The notes under the pieces were generated by a model. The model had not been told where the DNA came from and did not search any database. It was given only the letters and a program-made list of their open reading frames with translations. Source: Planctomycetota bacterium (GTDB lineage Bacteria; Planctomycetota; UBA1135; UBA2386). Taken from it: DNA of 64,000 bases. The stretch spans positions 102,415 through 166,414 of the forward strand of contig JANQJF010000056.1 of the NCBI GenBank assembly GCA_028281765.1, in the 5' to 3' direction. Below, piece by piece: positions 29,801 through 36,494 of the stretch. A program made the translations under genes and the position numbers. Every line of letters begins with the position of its first letter. Positions within the stretch are counted from its first letter, which is position 1.

Positions 29801-30067
29801 GGGGCGGGTGGCCTTGAGGCTCACGATCTCGTCCGCGGCGTGCGTCGAGCGGATCTCTCCGGCGGCCACGCGGCCCGAGACGATGTTGCCGAACCGGCTG
29901 ACGACTTCGAGCTGCGCCGGGGCACGCCCGCGCTCGCGCAGGCGCGCGAGCACGGGCACGGCCGCGTGCGCCGGTTGCGTGCTCAGGACTTGTCGCAGGG
30001 CCGGGTCCACTCCGAGTGACCTCGTTCGTGTGTGATTGCGCGGACGTCGCCGTCCGCGCTTGGACAC
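26867..30067 (-). CDS. Subtilisin-like (S8) protease fused to a patatin-like phospholipase
   Basis: 1066 residues from a GTG start. Residues 115-545 form an S8 domain: likely Asp at 128 (AVLDFDCHF), H196 (TFHGSSVLD) and S507 (VDGASFATPQ), with a beta-rich insert at 310-440. After a 140-residue linker, 690-1000 is a patatin domain: oxyanion motif FEGGGGKG, nucleophile elbow GASAG with S739, and the DGG acid motif (WIDGGMFDN). One polypeptide thus carries a protease and a lipid acyl hydrolase. There is no signal peptide. It is the last gene of a five-gene minus-strand cluster, 12 bases after the preceding stop. Confidence 0.9.
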   Translation of the reverse strand: MSKRGRRRPRNHTRTRSLGVDPALRQVLSTQPAHAAVPVLARLRERGRAPAQLEVVSRFGNIVSGRVAAGEIRSTHAADEIVSLKATRPIESTNASATPVPEPNRPEGWRPTSLGASAGSGSLFAVLDFDCHFAHPAFRDEDGRTRLIAIWDQRADHDGSARHGYGAVHRRADIDRALTQPNPYEALGYAPGPTFHGSSVLDIGAGRGHDDLPPGIAPGAELAFVHLSASDTHGPATLGDSVRVAEALDFVRELANGRPWVANLSIGSNGGPRDGTTLLERAIDALHLEDPHACIVCSGGNYGEAGLHTFGVVSPGSDELLELEVDRPAPGSEIEVWYGGDDHFVAELAHPATGIHTRVELGEHATIEHDGEEVGRIYHRRSDPNNGDHHVDAFLGANAPPGGWTLRLRDVESTDGRFHASIERCGHQCARFIGAATPETATLGTIAASRSAVTVGAIDGIELHAKRSSWASTGPSRDGRAKPEFAARANGVLTVATDTPVVDGASFATPQVSGAIAALMSIGLDREEAQRALRRTGLPIEGSTAVRIRPEVAMRAAARPESNRMESHEAPEPARLWAELSRRDRFDNLEVAARAGTRPPELGAASTWIVERGPGPSNLASCYRATELSGRTATAELTDGEHRSVALLDGEGRVLPGRMLVREVESEVDCEVEALDEQPEALGTIRADSIRYLAFEGGGGKGLIYEGALRGLEARGVLRYDRNGGFHRDSELKGVAGASAGAITAMLVALGMTPAAIKHEMDRVDFGSFYDGPNPEHWIRCKRGPGPIDGTLLKLFAKTSGLAKVFDPMSGLGDSLGTLFKTLLGSAGQPLRTLALEPTDSIRCLLTTYGLFDGWEARKVFARILGENLSRIGGGAAEQYHDVNFTKFEELTGVALAMSGSNLSTGRSEIFSAKTTPAFPVADAVRISMGFPIAFKPVVISDARREGLTDPSKGLQSRDLNGFWIDGGMFDNIPAAAFGADANSMFGLRLARSERKEIDHAFDYVFALVEALLNAGEARVSPSRPHFERYLTLDTGDLSTLDFTPPKADLERFAEKARSDVLSKVV

Positions 30068-30079
30068 CCGGAATGCGGG

Positions 30080-30679
30080 TCAGGACTTCGTCTTCGTCGC
30101 AGCCGACTGCCGCGCAGGCGAGGCGGGTTCCGGCTCGTCTCGCGTCGTGAACACCGACGAGATGGCGCGCCGCACGTCGGGGTCCTCCAGAGCCGTCGCG
30201 ACGCCCTGCACCCACGCGGTCGCGGATTCGTTGATCTCTTCGTTCTCGACGTCGAGCTCGATGCCCTGCACGGCTTCGATCAACGCGTTCTCCAGCGCGA
30301 CGCGGCGTTCCGAGATCTCGCGCTGGCGCACGAACTCGTTGACCTGGAAGACCATCGACTCCGCGTCGATCGTGCTGCACGCCTCGCCATCGTCGCTGGT
30401 CGATCCGGAGGTGTCTCCGGTGTCGGTCGAGCCGGTGTCCGTCGAGTCCGAGTCGGTGGAGCCCGAGTCGGTCGAGTCCGTGTCCTTCGCTTCCGTGCCC
30501 GTCGCGTCGGTTTCGTCGGTGGCCGATGCATCGCCGATGCTCTTGCCGAGCACGAAGGCCATCATCGGGGACGACGTCATCATGCCGACGAGCATGGCTT
30601 TTTTCTTGGCCTCGTCCGAAGCCTCGGAGCCGGCCGCGCTTCGCGCCATCAGGGCGCTCGTGATGTTGAGAGTAGTCAT
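30080..30679 (-). CDS. Met-rich protein with Ser/Thr/Asp-repeat linker
   Basis: 199 residues. The N-terminal part has a short hydrophobic Met-rich stretch (AMLVGMMTSSPMMAFVLG). A central low-complexity region of about 45 residues is built from repeated STDS/STDT units and looks disordered. The C-terminal helical domain (EFVRQREISERRVALENALIE) resembles a coiled coil. A good Shine-Dalgarno (AAGGAG, eight bases upstream) fixes the ATG at 30679. I do not recognise it. The neighbour encoded just upstream has a similar Met-rich stretch near its C-terminus, so the two could assemble together. Confidence 0.7.
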   Translation of the reverse strand: MTTLNITSALMARSAAGSEASDEAKKKAMLVGMMTSSPMMAFVLGKSIGDASATDETDATGTEAKDTDSTDSGSTDSDSTDTGSTDTGDTSGSTSDDGEACSTIDAESMVFQVNEFVRQREISERRVALENALIEAVQGIELDVENEEINESATAWVQGVATALEDPDVRRAISSVFTTRDEPEPASPARQSAATKTKS

Positions 30680-30687
30680 TGGTTGCG

Positions 30688-30693
30688 CTCCTT
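30688..30693 (-). promoter_or_regulatory. Shine-Dalgarno site of the Ser/Thr/Asp-rich protein
   Basis: AAGGAG on the minus strand, eight bases before the ATG at 30679. It decides that start over one 36 bases upstream. Confidence 0.55.
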
Positions 30694-30698
30694 TCTCG

Positions 30699-31532
30699 TT
30701 AGCTGAAGGCGTCACTCAGGGCCAGGAGAAGGAGTGGGTTCGACGACAAGTCGGAGCTGCTGTCGCCGCTCCCCGACATCGACATCGCCATCACCATCAT
30801 CGTCGTCGAGTCCATCGTCGAGCCGTCGTTGAGCAGGCTCATCATCATGGCCATCGTCTGACTCTCGCTGATCTGCTGCTCGAGCTGCTCCTTGGTCGAG
30901 TCGATCTTCTTCGCGAACTCGGCCTTTGCCTTCTTGATCGCCTTCGTTCGGGACCGCACTTCGGCGGCGATACCGGTCGCGGAGCTCTTGCTCACCTTCC
31001 GGATCTGCTTGCCGAGCTGCGAGTGGGTCGACGAGATGCGCGAGCTGACCTTGCCGACGTCGCGGCGAACGGCCGCGAGCGCCGACTTGAGCTGGCTCGA
31101 CGTCACGAACGACTTGCTGAACTGCGCGCGGATCGGACCGCGCGAGGTCATGATCGAGCCGCGTCGCGTACCGCGTACGCGACGAGCGTAGTTGCTCGGA
31201 CGCACGCGCTTCTTGCGAATGAACGGCTTGGTCGCGGTGTTGACCAAGTTCTTGACCGCGCTGGCGCCGGACGAGATCACGTGGGGCGCGACCGCGGACA
31301 CGATCGGCGACAGCGCCGATCCGACGAGGCCGCCGAGGAACTCCTCGTCGTCGTCGTAGAAATCGACTTCGTCATCGTCGTCGTCGAAGAAGTCGGCTTC
31401 GTCGTCGTCCTCTTCGTAGAAGTCGACTTCCTCGTCGTCCTCGTCGTAGAAGTCCGGTGCGGCGAACTCGACGTTGCCGTTGGTTTGGGCATCGACTTCG
31501 TAGTCGACGCCGAGATCGAGGTCTGCGGTCAT
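30699..31532 (-). CDS. Protein with acidic-aromatic repeats, basic core and Met-rich C-terminus
   Basis: 277 residues with striking charge separation. Residues 25-65 hold four degenerate repeats of an acidic-aromatic unit (DFYDEDDEEV, DFYEEDDDEA, DFFDDDDDEV, DFYDDDEEF). A Gly/Val hydrophobic stretch follows (LGGLVGSALSPIVSAVAPH), then a strongly basic helical core (about 95-215), then a Met/Ser-rich tail (MAMMMSLLNDG, MMVMAMSMSGSG). There is no signal peptide. A modest Shine-Dalgarno (AAGGAT) precedes the ATG at 31532. The acidic head could pair with the basic core or bind calcium or cationic partners. I do not recognise the family. Confidence 0.7.
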   Translation of the reverse strand: MTADLDLGVDYEVDAQTNGNVEFAAPDFYDEDDEEVDFYEEDDDEADFFDDDDDEVDFYDDDEEFLGGLVGSALSPIVSAVAPHVISSGASAVKNLVNTATKPFIRKKRVRPSNYARRVRGTRRGSIMTSRGPIRAQFSKSFVTSSQLKSALAAVRRDVGKVSSRISSTHSQLGKQIRKVSKSSATGIAAEVRSRTKAIKKAKAEFAKKIDSTKEQLEQQISESQTMAMMMSLLNDGSTMDSTTMMVMAMSMSGSGDSSSDLSSNPLLLLALSDAFS

Positions 31533-31536
31533 GTCT

Positions 31537-31902
31537 TCATCCTTCTTGGTTGGGGACGGGTTCGTCGTCCACGAGTAGTCCGAGTTGGCGCAGCACCGGT
31601 TCGACGTACGCTGCAAACGCTCGGGAGTCCGGGGGGTACGTGCCGGGTGCGCCCGCTCCACCGCAGTGGCGGCAGCGCGGAGCGCCGAAGCATGGGCAGG
31701 CGCCGAGGGCGGCGGCAATCTCGCGGTTGCGTCGCCGCGCGGCGTCGAGCTGCGCGCGACAGCGCTCGAGCTCTTCGCTGTCGCGAGATTCCGACTTCGC
31801 GCGTCGGTTCTGCTGTTCGACGAGGCTCTGCAGCAGTTGTGCGCGGATCTGTTTCGGCGGCTGGTCGCTGGCCAGCAACGCCTGCAGTTGGGTGGCGTCC
31901 AT
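31537..31902 (-). CDS. Small Cys-rich helical protein
   Basis: 121 residues. The N-terminal 65 residues are helical and charged (LLQSLVEQQNRRAKSESRD). A compact Cys cluster follows (CPCFGAPRCRHCGGAGAPG), with four Cys in CxC and CxxC arrangement plus GG turns, resembling a zinc-binding knuckle of the DnaJ type. The C-terminus is helical. I chose the ATG at 31902; a TTG at 31911 would overlap the upstream stop. It follows the trypsin gene by five bases and precedes the acidic-repeat gene by four, so it is firmly in the cluster. Its role is unknown. Confidence 0.7.
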   Translation of the reverse strand: MDATQLQALLASDQPPKQIRAQLLQSLVEQQNRRAKSESRDSEELERCRAQLDAARRRNREIAAALGACPCFGAPRCRHCGGAGAPGTYPPDSRAFAAYVEPVLRQLGLLVDDEPVPNQEG

Positions 31903-31907
31903 CGTGA

Positions 31908-33557
31908 TCAACTCGGGAAAGCGCCGAGCTCCTCGAGCTCGTGCAGGGCTGCTCGTTCGCCGTACTCCGGAACGAGCGAGGATTCGAATGCCGACTGGAT
32001 CCAGCGGATCTTGTTCTCGGTGAGCCGGCAGCCGCGGTTGTGCTTCGCCCCCGCTCCCCGGCTGTGCACTCCGACCGCGAAGGCGACACCGTGGTCTTCG
32101 TAGTAGACCGGTGAGCCGCTCGTACCGCCGGTGGTGTGCAGGCTGTAGTCGAACGAGTCCGCGGTCAGCTCACGGATCGAGTCGCGGTCGACGTTCATCT
32201 GATCGGGATCGACGCCCGAAGATCTATCCGCTGCGTATCCCGCGACGAGGATTCCCGACAGCGGGTTGAAGTCGAGGGCGCGCATCACGAAGTGCGCGTC
32301 GCCGCGCGGTCGGATCCCCACCTTGATGAGTGCGAGATCGAAGTCCGCCGAACGCATGCGGGTTCTGGCCCACCCCGGATGCACGCGCATCTTGTCGGGG
32401 CGGACGGTCGTCGAACCCAGGTCGAACGATCCGTTGCGGGCGACACGGACCGTGATCTGTGACGCCGAGCCGTAGGTCGGATGAACGATGTTGTGCGCAG
32501 CGGTGAGCAGCGTGTCGGGTGTGATGAAGAACCCCGTGCCGATTCCGGTGCCGCGGGGCATCGTGATGCGGAGTTGGCAGATCGCCGAGAAGGGGAATGT
32601 CTTCGTGTCCGCGACGCCCGCGCGGAAGCGGTTCACCGCGGACCTGTCGCCGTCGAGGCGGCGGATGACCTTCTCGCGGAGATCCACGGCTTCCTCACCG
32701 CGCTCGACGCGTGGGGACGAGGGGACGCGGGGCGTGACCGGGACGTCCGTGGACGCGGCTTCGACCGCGGGTTTCGTGGACTCGGTGTTCCACGCCGAGA
32801 GACGCCGATGGAGTTCCGATGCACGTTCTTCACGTGTCGGCAGGCGGAGTTCGGCTACGGTTTCGTCGGTCCACTCATCGGTATCCGTGTCCGCGAGTTC
32901 CGACGCTGCGCCTTCGGTGAGTACGGCCAACATCTCGACCAGCGCGCTGCGAGGAACGGTTTCGCCGGAGTCGCCAACGGCGATCTCCTTCTTGCCGAAG
33001 ACGCCCATGATCGTGGATCCGAGCGATTGGATCACGGCGGGGTTGAGGATCGACCCGATCAGAGATGTGGCGGCATTGACCGTCGCCGGATCCGACGCGA
33101 TCGCGGCCACGGTTGCGCCAACGCTCGGCGTCGTCGACCCGTTCGCGCTCGTGGCTGCCGCGGGAGGTCGCTGTCGCGGCACTGGTCGCGGTCGAGCCGG
33201 ACGCGGTCGCGCCAACGGTGGTCTTCGATTCGGCGTGGGCGGGGGGGTGCCGCCACCACCCAGTGCTCCCCCGACTCCGCCGGCGAGCGCTCCGAGTGCG
33301 GCGCCGATCGCGGTGCCGTAGCCCGGTGTGATCGTCGTGCCGATTCCCGCGCCGGCCGTTCCACCACTGAGTGCGCCCGCGAGCACGCTTCCCCACGGAA
33401 TGCGACCGAGAAACCCGACGATGTCCTTTGCCTTCAGCTCTCCCCATTCTTCCACGAACTCTGCCCAGAGCTGTTCGTCCGGGTAGTCCCGATATGACTC
33501 ATCGAGGAGCGGCCGAAGATTGGCCAGTTCACTTTGCAGTTGTACGGACAAAGACAC
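31908..33557 (-). CDS. Trypsin-like serine protease with N-terminal glycine zipper
   Basis: 549 residues from a GTG start with a well-placed AAGGAG. Residues 1-55 are helical. Residues 57-103 are a Gly/Ala-rich hydrophobic stretch with GxxxG spacing, like membrane-inserting glycine zippers. A Pro/Arg-rich linker (105-133), a helical region and a disordered region follow. Residues 320-525 are a chymotrypsin-fold protease with H355 (LTAAHNIV), D407 (ADFDLALIKV) and S480 (GGTSGSPVYY). There is no signal peptide. It heads the five-gene cluster that ends in the subtilase-patatin fusion; a proteolytic activation chain is conceivable but unproven. Confidence 0.88.
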   Translation of the reverse strand: MSLSVQLQSELANLRPLLDESYRDYPDEQLWAEFVEEWGELKAKDIVGFLGRIPWGSVLAGALSGGTAGAGIGTTITPGYGTAIGAALGALAGGVGGALGGGGTPPPTPNRRPPLARPRPARPRPVPRQRPPAAATSANGSTTPSVGATVAAIASDPATVNAATSLIGSILNPAVIQSLGSTIMGVFGKKEIAVGDSGETVPRSALVEMLAVLTEGAASELADTDTDEWTDETVAELRLPTREERASELHRRLSAWNTESTKPAVEAASTDVPVTPRVPSSPRVERGEEAVDLREKVIRRLDGDRSAVNRFRAGVADTKTFPFSAICQLRITMPRGTGIGTGFFITPDTLLTAAHNIVHPTYGSASQITVRVARNGSFDLGSTTVRPDKMRVHPGWARTRMRSADFDLALIKVGIRPRGDAHFVMRALDFNPLSGILVAGYAADRSSGVDPDQMNVDRDSIRELTADSFDYSLHTTGGTSGSPVYYEDHGVAFAVGVHSRGAGAKHNRGCRLTENKIRWIQSAFESSLVPEYGERAALHELEELGAFPS

Positions 33558-33565
33558 GAAGGGCT

Positions 33566-33571
33566 CTCCTT
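33566..33571 (-). promoter_or_regulatory. Shine-Dalgarno site deciding the GTG start of the trypsin-like protease
   Basis: AAGGAG on the minus strand, eight bases before GTG at 33557. The open frame continues to 33734 but without a comparable site, so the GTG is preferred. Confidence 0.6.
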
Positions 33572-33780
33572 CACTCGATCCATCCGGGAGCGATGTGCTC
33601 GCGGGCATCCCGAACAGCGGCGCTCGTGTCGGAGTCCAACAGGTTTTCTTCCGATTCGTTCGATTCGCGGCGTTGGTCCGTATCTCGCGGACCCCGAAAG
33701 CAGCGATGTCATCGGTTGGTGAGCGCGTCTTCAATCGGCGTCCGAGACGGGGTCGATGACACCTCCGGGGGAATCACGTC

Positions 33781-34146
33781 ATGCATCTGTTCAAGCTCGA
33801 CCAAATGAAGAACGGCTGGTTCATCGGCGACTTCGAGCCGGCGGTGATGCAGACGAAGGACTTCGAGGTCGGCTTTCATCGCCACGCGAAGGGTGAGCCG
33901 ATCGAGCCGCACTTCCACGCGCTCGCGCCGGAGGTGAACGTCGTGGTGCGTGGACGTCTGCGCGTGAACGAGGACGAAGTCTCCACGGGTGACATCTTCC
34001 TCGTGCATCCCAAGGAGGTGTGCGACGTCGACGTGCTCGAAGACACCGAGCTGATCGTCGTGAAGTGGCCGTCCATCCCCGGTGACAAGTATCCGGCGAC
34101 GCTGCTCTCGGCGCCGGCGGCTGACACCGAAGATACAATCGCGTAA
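33781..34146 (+). CDS. Single-domain cupin protein
   Basis: 121 residues forming one small beta barrel. Cupin motif 1 is around GFHRHAKG and EPHFHALAPEVNVVV, with several His placed to bind a metal. Motif 2 is around STGDIFLVHPKEV. It could bind a metal and a small carboxylate or sugar ligand, or act as a dioxygenase or isomerase; the sequence does not say which. The 223-base region between it and the divergent trypsin-like gene probably holds both promoters. A hairpin (34188-34217) follows before the amine dehydrogenase operon, so it is likely a separate transcript. Confidence 0.8.
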   Translation: MHLFKLDQMKNGWFIGDFEPAVMQTKDFEVGFHRHAKGEPIEPHFHALAPEVNVVVRGRLRVNEDEVSTGDIFLVHPKEVCDVDVLEDTELIVVKWPSIPGDKYPATLLSAPAADTEDTIA

Positions 34147-34187
34147 GTGACTTCTTGGCAGGCTCTTGGGTCTAGATCTGTAGTCGG

Positions 34188-34217
34188 CGTGGCCAGCCTC
34201 GAACGCGGCTGGCCACG
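34188..34217. terminator. Hairpin between the cupin and the amine dehydrogenase operon
   Basis: A perfect 11-bp stem (34188-34198 with 34207-34217) with an 8-base loop, 41 bases after the cupin stop and 33 bases before the alpha-subunit ATG. It is a likely terminator or leader hairpin. There is no T-run. Confidence 0.5.
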
Positions 34218-34250
34218 ATCCGCCGAGCCCGCGCTACGATCGCCCGTCTC

Positions 34251-36494
34251 ATGCTCGATTCGCTTCGTCGTGTGGCGCTGTTCGGCGCGACTTTCACGGC
34301 GTTCGCCTGCCCCCCCGAGCTCATAGCGCAGGACTCCCGCGCTACGTCTCGACCGGCATCGCGTGCGACCGCTTCCCAACCCAGTGATGGTGACTCCGAG
34401 GCCGAAGGCGAGCAGCGCGGGAAGCGCGGCGAGAAGAAGCCGAAGAAGAAGAAAAAGAAGGAAGGCCTCGCGGTGGCGCACGAACTCATCGAGCAGCGCT
34501 GCTCGGCGTGCCACCAAAAGGACGATCGCGGTCACATGGGCCGCATCTCCTACATGCGGAAGTCGCCCGAGGGCTGGTCGAAGTCGATCAAGCGCATGAT
34601 CCGACTCTACGGCGTGTCCCTCACGCCGACCGAGGCCAAGGACATGGTGCGCTACCTCGCGAACGATCACGGCCTGACGCGCAGCGAAGCCGAGCGCTCG
34701 CTCTACGAGAGCGAGCGGCGCGTGCACTGGTCGGAGGAACACCACGACGACGACCTCAAGCGGGCCTGCTCGCAGTGCCACACGCTGGGGCGCGTGTTCG
34801 GGCAGCAGCGCGACGCCGAGGAGTGGCGTCTCCTGCGCGCGACGCACCTCGCCTACTACCCGATTTCACGGGGCCAGATCGGCGGGATGCCGCGTCGCCC
34901 CAGCAGCAGCCGTGGCAGCGGCGAGATGCCGCCGTGGATGGCGGCGCAGTTCAGCAGCTCGCGTGGCAGCAGCAGCAGCAGTCGTGGCCGCGGATCCAGC
35001 GAGCGACCCAGTCGCTCCAGCCGAGGCGACCGTGGCGATCGCGTCCTCGACAAGCTCGCGAAGGACCAACCGCTGTTCTCCAAGGAGTGGAAGGCGTGGG
35101 AGATCAATCGTCGCGAAGTGCCGCTCGCCGGCCGCTGGACCGTCACGGGGCATGAGATCGGTCGTGGCGACGTGCTCGGCACGGTCGTGATGAAGCGCGT
35201 GTCGGGCGACGAGTTCGAGACGCACTGGTCGCTGGACTTCGAGAACGGCGATCACGTCGAACGCAGCGGCAAGGGTTTGCTCTACGCCGGGTACTCCTGG
35301 CGGGGCAGCACGACTCACGAGGGCACGAAGTGGCGCGAGGTGCTGCTGCTCGACGAGCAGTGGCGGCACTTCAAGGGTCGCGTCTTCACAGGTGAGTACT
35401 TCGAGATCGGTCTCGACGTCGAACTGCATCGCCAGACCGGCGAGCCCAACGTTGTCGCGATTCGCAATCGCGACGTGATGATCCCGAGCAAGGGGCACGT
35501 CCTCGAGGTGCATGGCGAAGGCTTCACGCCTGCGATGCAGCCGAGCGACTTCCATCTCGGCCGCCACATCGAGGTCAAGTCCTACGAATTCGTTTCGCAC
35601 CGTCACGTGCGCCTCGGCGTCGACGTATCGCGCAAGGCGAAGCGCGGTGAGCGCACTCTCGAGTGGGGGTTATTCCGCGGTAGCAAGTCGATCGTGCTCT
35701 ACGACACGGTCGACTACGTGACGATCACGCCGGTCCAGGGTCTCGCCCGCATCGGTGGTGTTGCGTCGCCCAAGCAGTTCGAGCGCTTCGAGGCTGTCGC
35801 GATGAATCGCGGACCCGATGACAAGAGCTACACCGACGACGACTACCAGGTGCGCGTTGTGCCGAACGTGAAGTGGTCGCTCGCCGAGTTCCGCGTGCGC
35901 GATGACGACGACGATCTGCAGTACGTCGGCAAGATCGACGAGAGCACGGGATTCTTCACGCCGGCGATCGACGGCCCGAACCCGAAGCGCAAGTGGATGG
36001 CGAACAACATCGGTGATGTCTACGTCGTCTGCGAGACCGAGTTCGAGGTGCAGAAGCTGCCGGAGAAGAAGAAGGAGAAGGAAGACACGGACGAGAAGGA
36101 CATCACCGCTTCGGCAGCCGAGGCCACGACTAGCGGTGGGGATGTGGTCACGGTGTCGACCGAGTCGAGCGGCGAGCGGCGCCGTGGTGGCCGTCGCGAG
36201 CGCTTCGCGAACATGAGCGAAGAGGAGCGCGAGGAGATGCGGCGCCGTTTCCGTGAGCGGCGGGGCAGCGGCGGCGGCGGCGGCAGCGGACGCGGTCGAC
36301 GTGCGGCAACGGAGACGAGCGAGCAGAAGCCTGCGGAAGCCGACGCGAAGGCCGAGACCGTTGCGAAGAAGACCGAGGTCGACGAGAACGCTCCGGTCGT
36401 CATGGAGACCAAGAAGTTCAAGGCGCGCGCGCACCTGATCGTCACGGTGCCGAAGTACAAGCGCTTCGAAGTCCTCGACTGGAAGGACGAATGA
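34251..36494 (+). CDS. qhpA: Quinohemoprotein amine dehydrogenase alpha subunit (diheme cytochrome c), enlarged
   Basis: 747 residues. A signal peptide is followed by a Lys/Glu-rich spacer, then two haem c sites C84-x2-C87-H88 (CSACH) and C173-x2-C176-H177 (CSQCH), as expected for the alpha subunit, which passes electrons from the quinone cofactor. The remainder matches the later beta domains of the subunit. Two long low-complexity inserts make it about 200 residues longer than the Paracoccus and Pseudomonas proteins as I recall them: an Arg/Ser/Gly-rich block at 215-264, and a Lys/Glu/Arg/Gly-rich block near 605-712 inside the last domain. It overlaps the radical SAM gene by four bases. Confidence 0.88.
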   Translation: MLDSLRRVALFGATFTAFACPPELIAQDSRATSRPASRATASQPSDGDSEAEGEQRGKRGEKKPKKKKKKEGLAVAHELIEQRCSACHQKDDRGHMGRISYMRKSPEGWSKSIKRMIRLYGVSLTPTEAKDMVRYLANDHGLTRSEAERSLYESERRVHWSEEHHDDDLKRACSQCHTLGRVFGQQRDAEEWRLLRATHLAYYPISRGQIGGMPRRPSSSRGSGEMPPWMAAQFSSSRGSSSSSRGRGSSERPSRSSRGDRGDRVLDKLAKDQPLFSKEWKAWEINRREVPLAGRWTVTGHEIGRGDVLGTVVMKRVSGDEFETHWSLDFENGDHVERSGKGLLYAGYSWRGSTTHEGTKWREVLLLDEQWRHFKGRVFTGEYFEIGLDVELHRQTGEPNVVAIRNRDVMIPSKGHVLEVHGEGFTPAMQPSDFHLGRHIEVKSYEFVSHRHVRLGVDVSRKAKRGERTLEWGLFRGSKSIVLYDTVDYVTITPVQGLARIGGVASPKQFERFEAVAMNRGPDDKSYTDDDYQVRVVPNVKWSLAEFRVRDDDDDLQYVGKIDESTGFFTPAIDGPNPKRKWMANNIGDVYVVCETEFEVQKLPEKKKEKEDTDEKDITASAAEATTSGGDVVTVSTESSGERRRGGRRERFANMSEEEREEMRRRFRERRGSGGGGGSGRGRRAATETSEQKPAEADAKAETVAKKTEVDENAPVVMETKKFKARAHLIVTVPKYKRFEVLDWKDE

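Noticed and set aside
30360..30510. Direct DNA repeats resembling a CRISPR or minisatellite
   Set aside because: They are codon repeats inside the Ser/Thr/Asp-rich linker and have no spacer structure.
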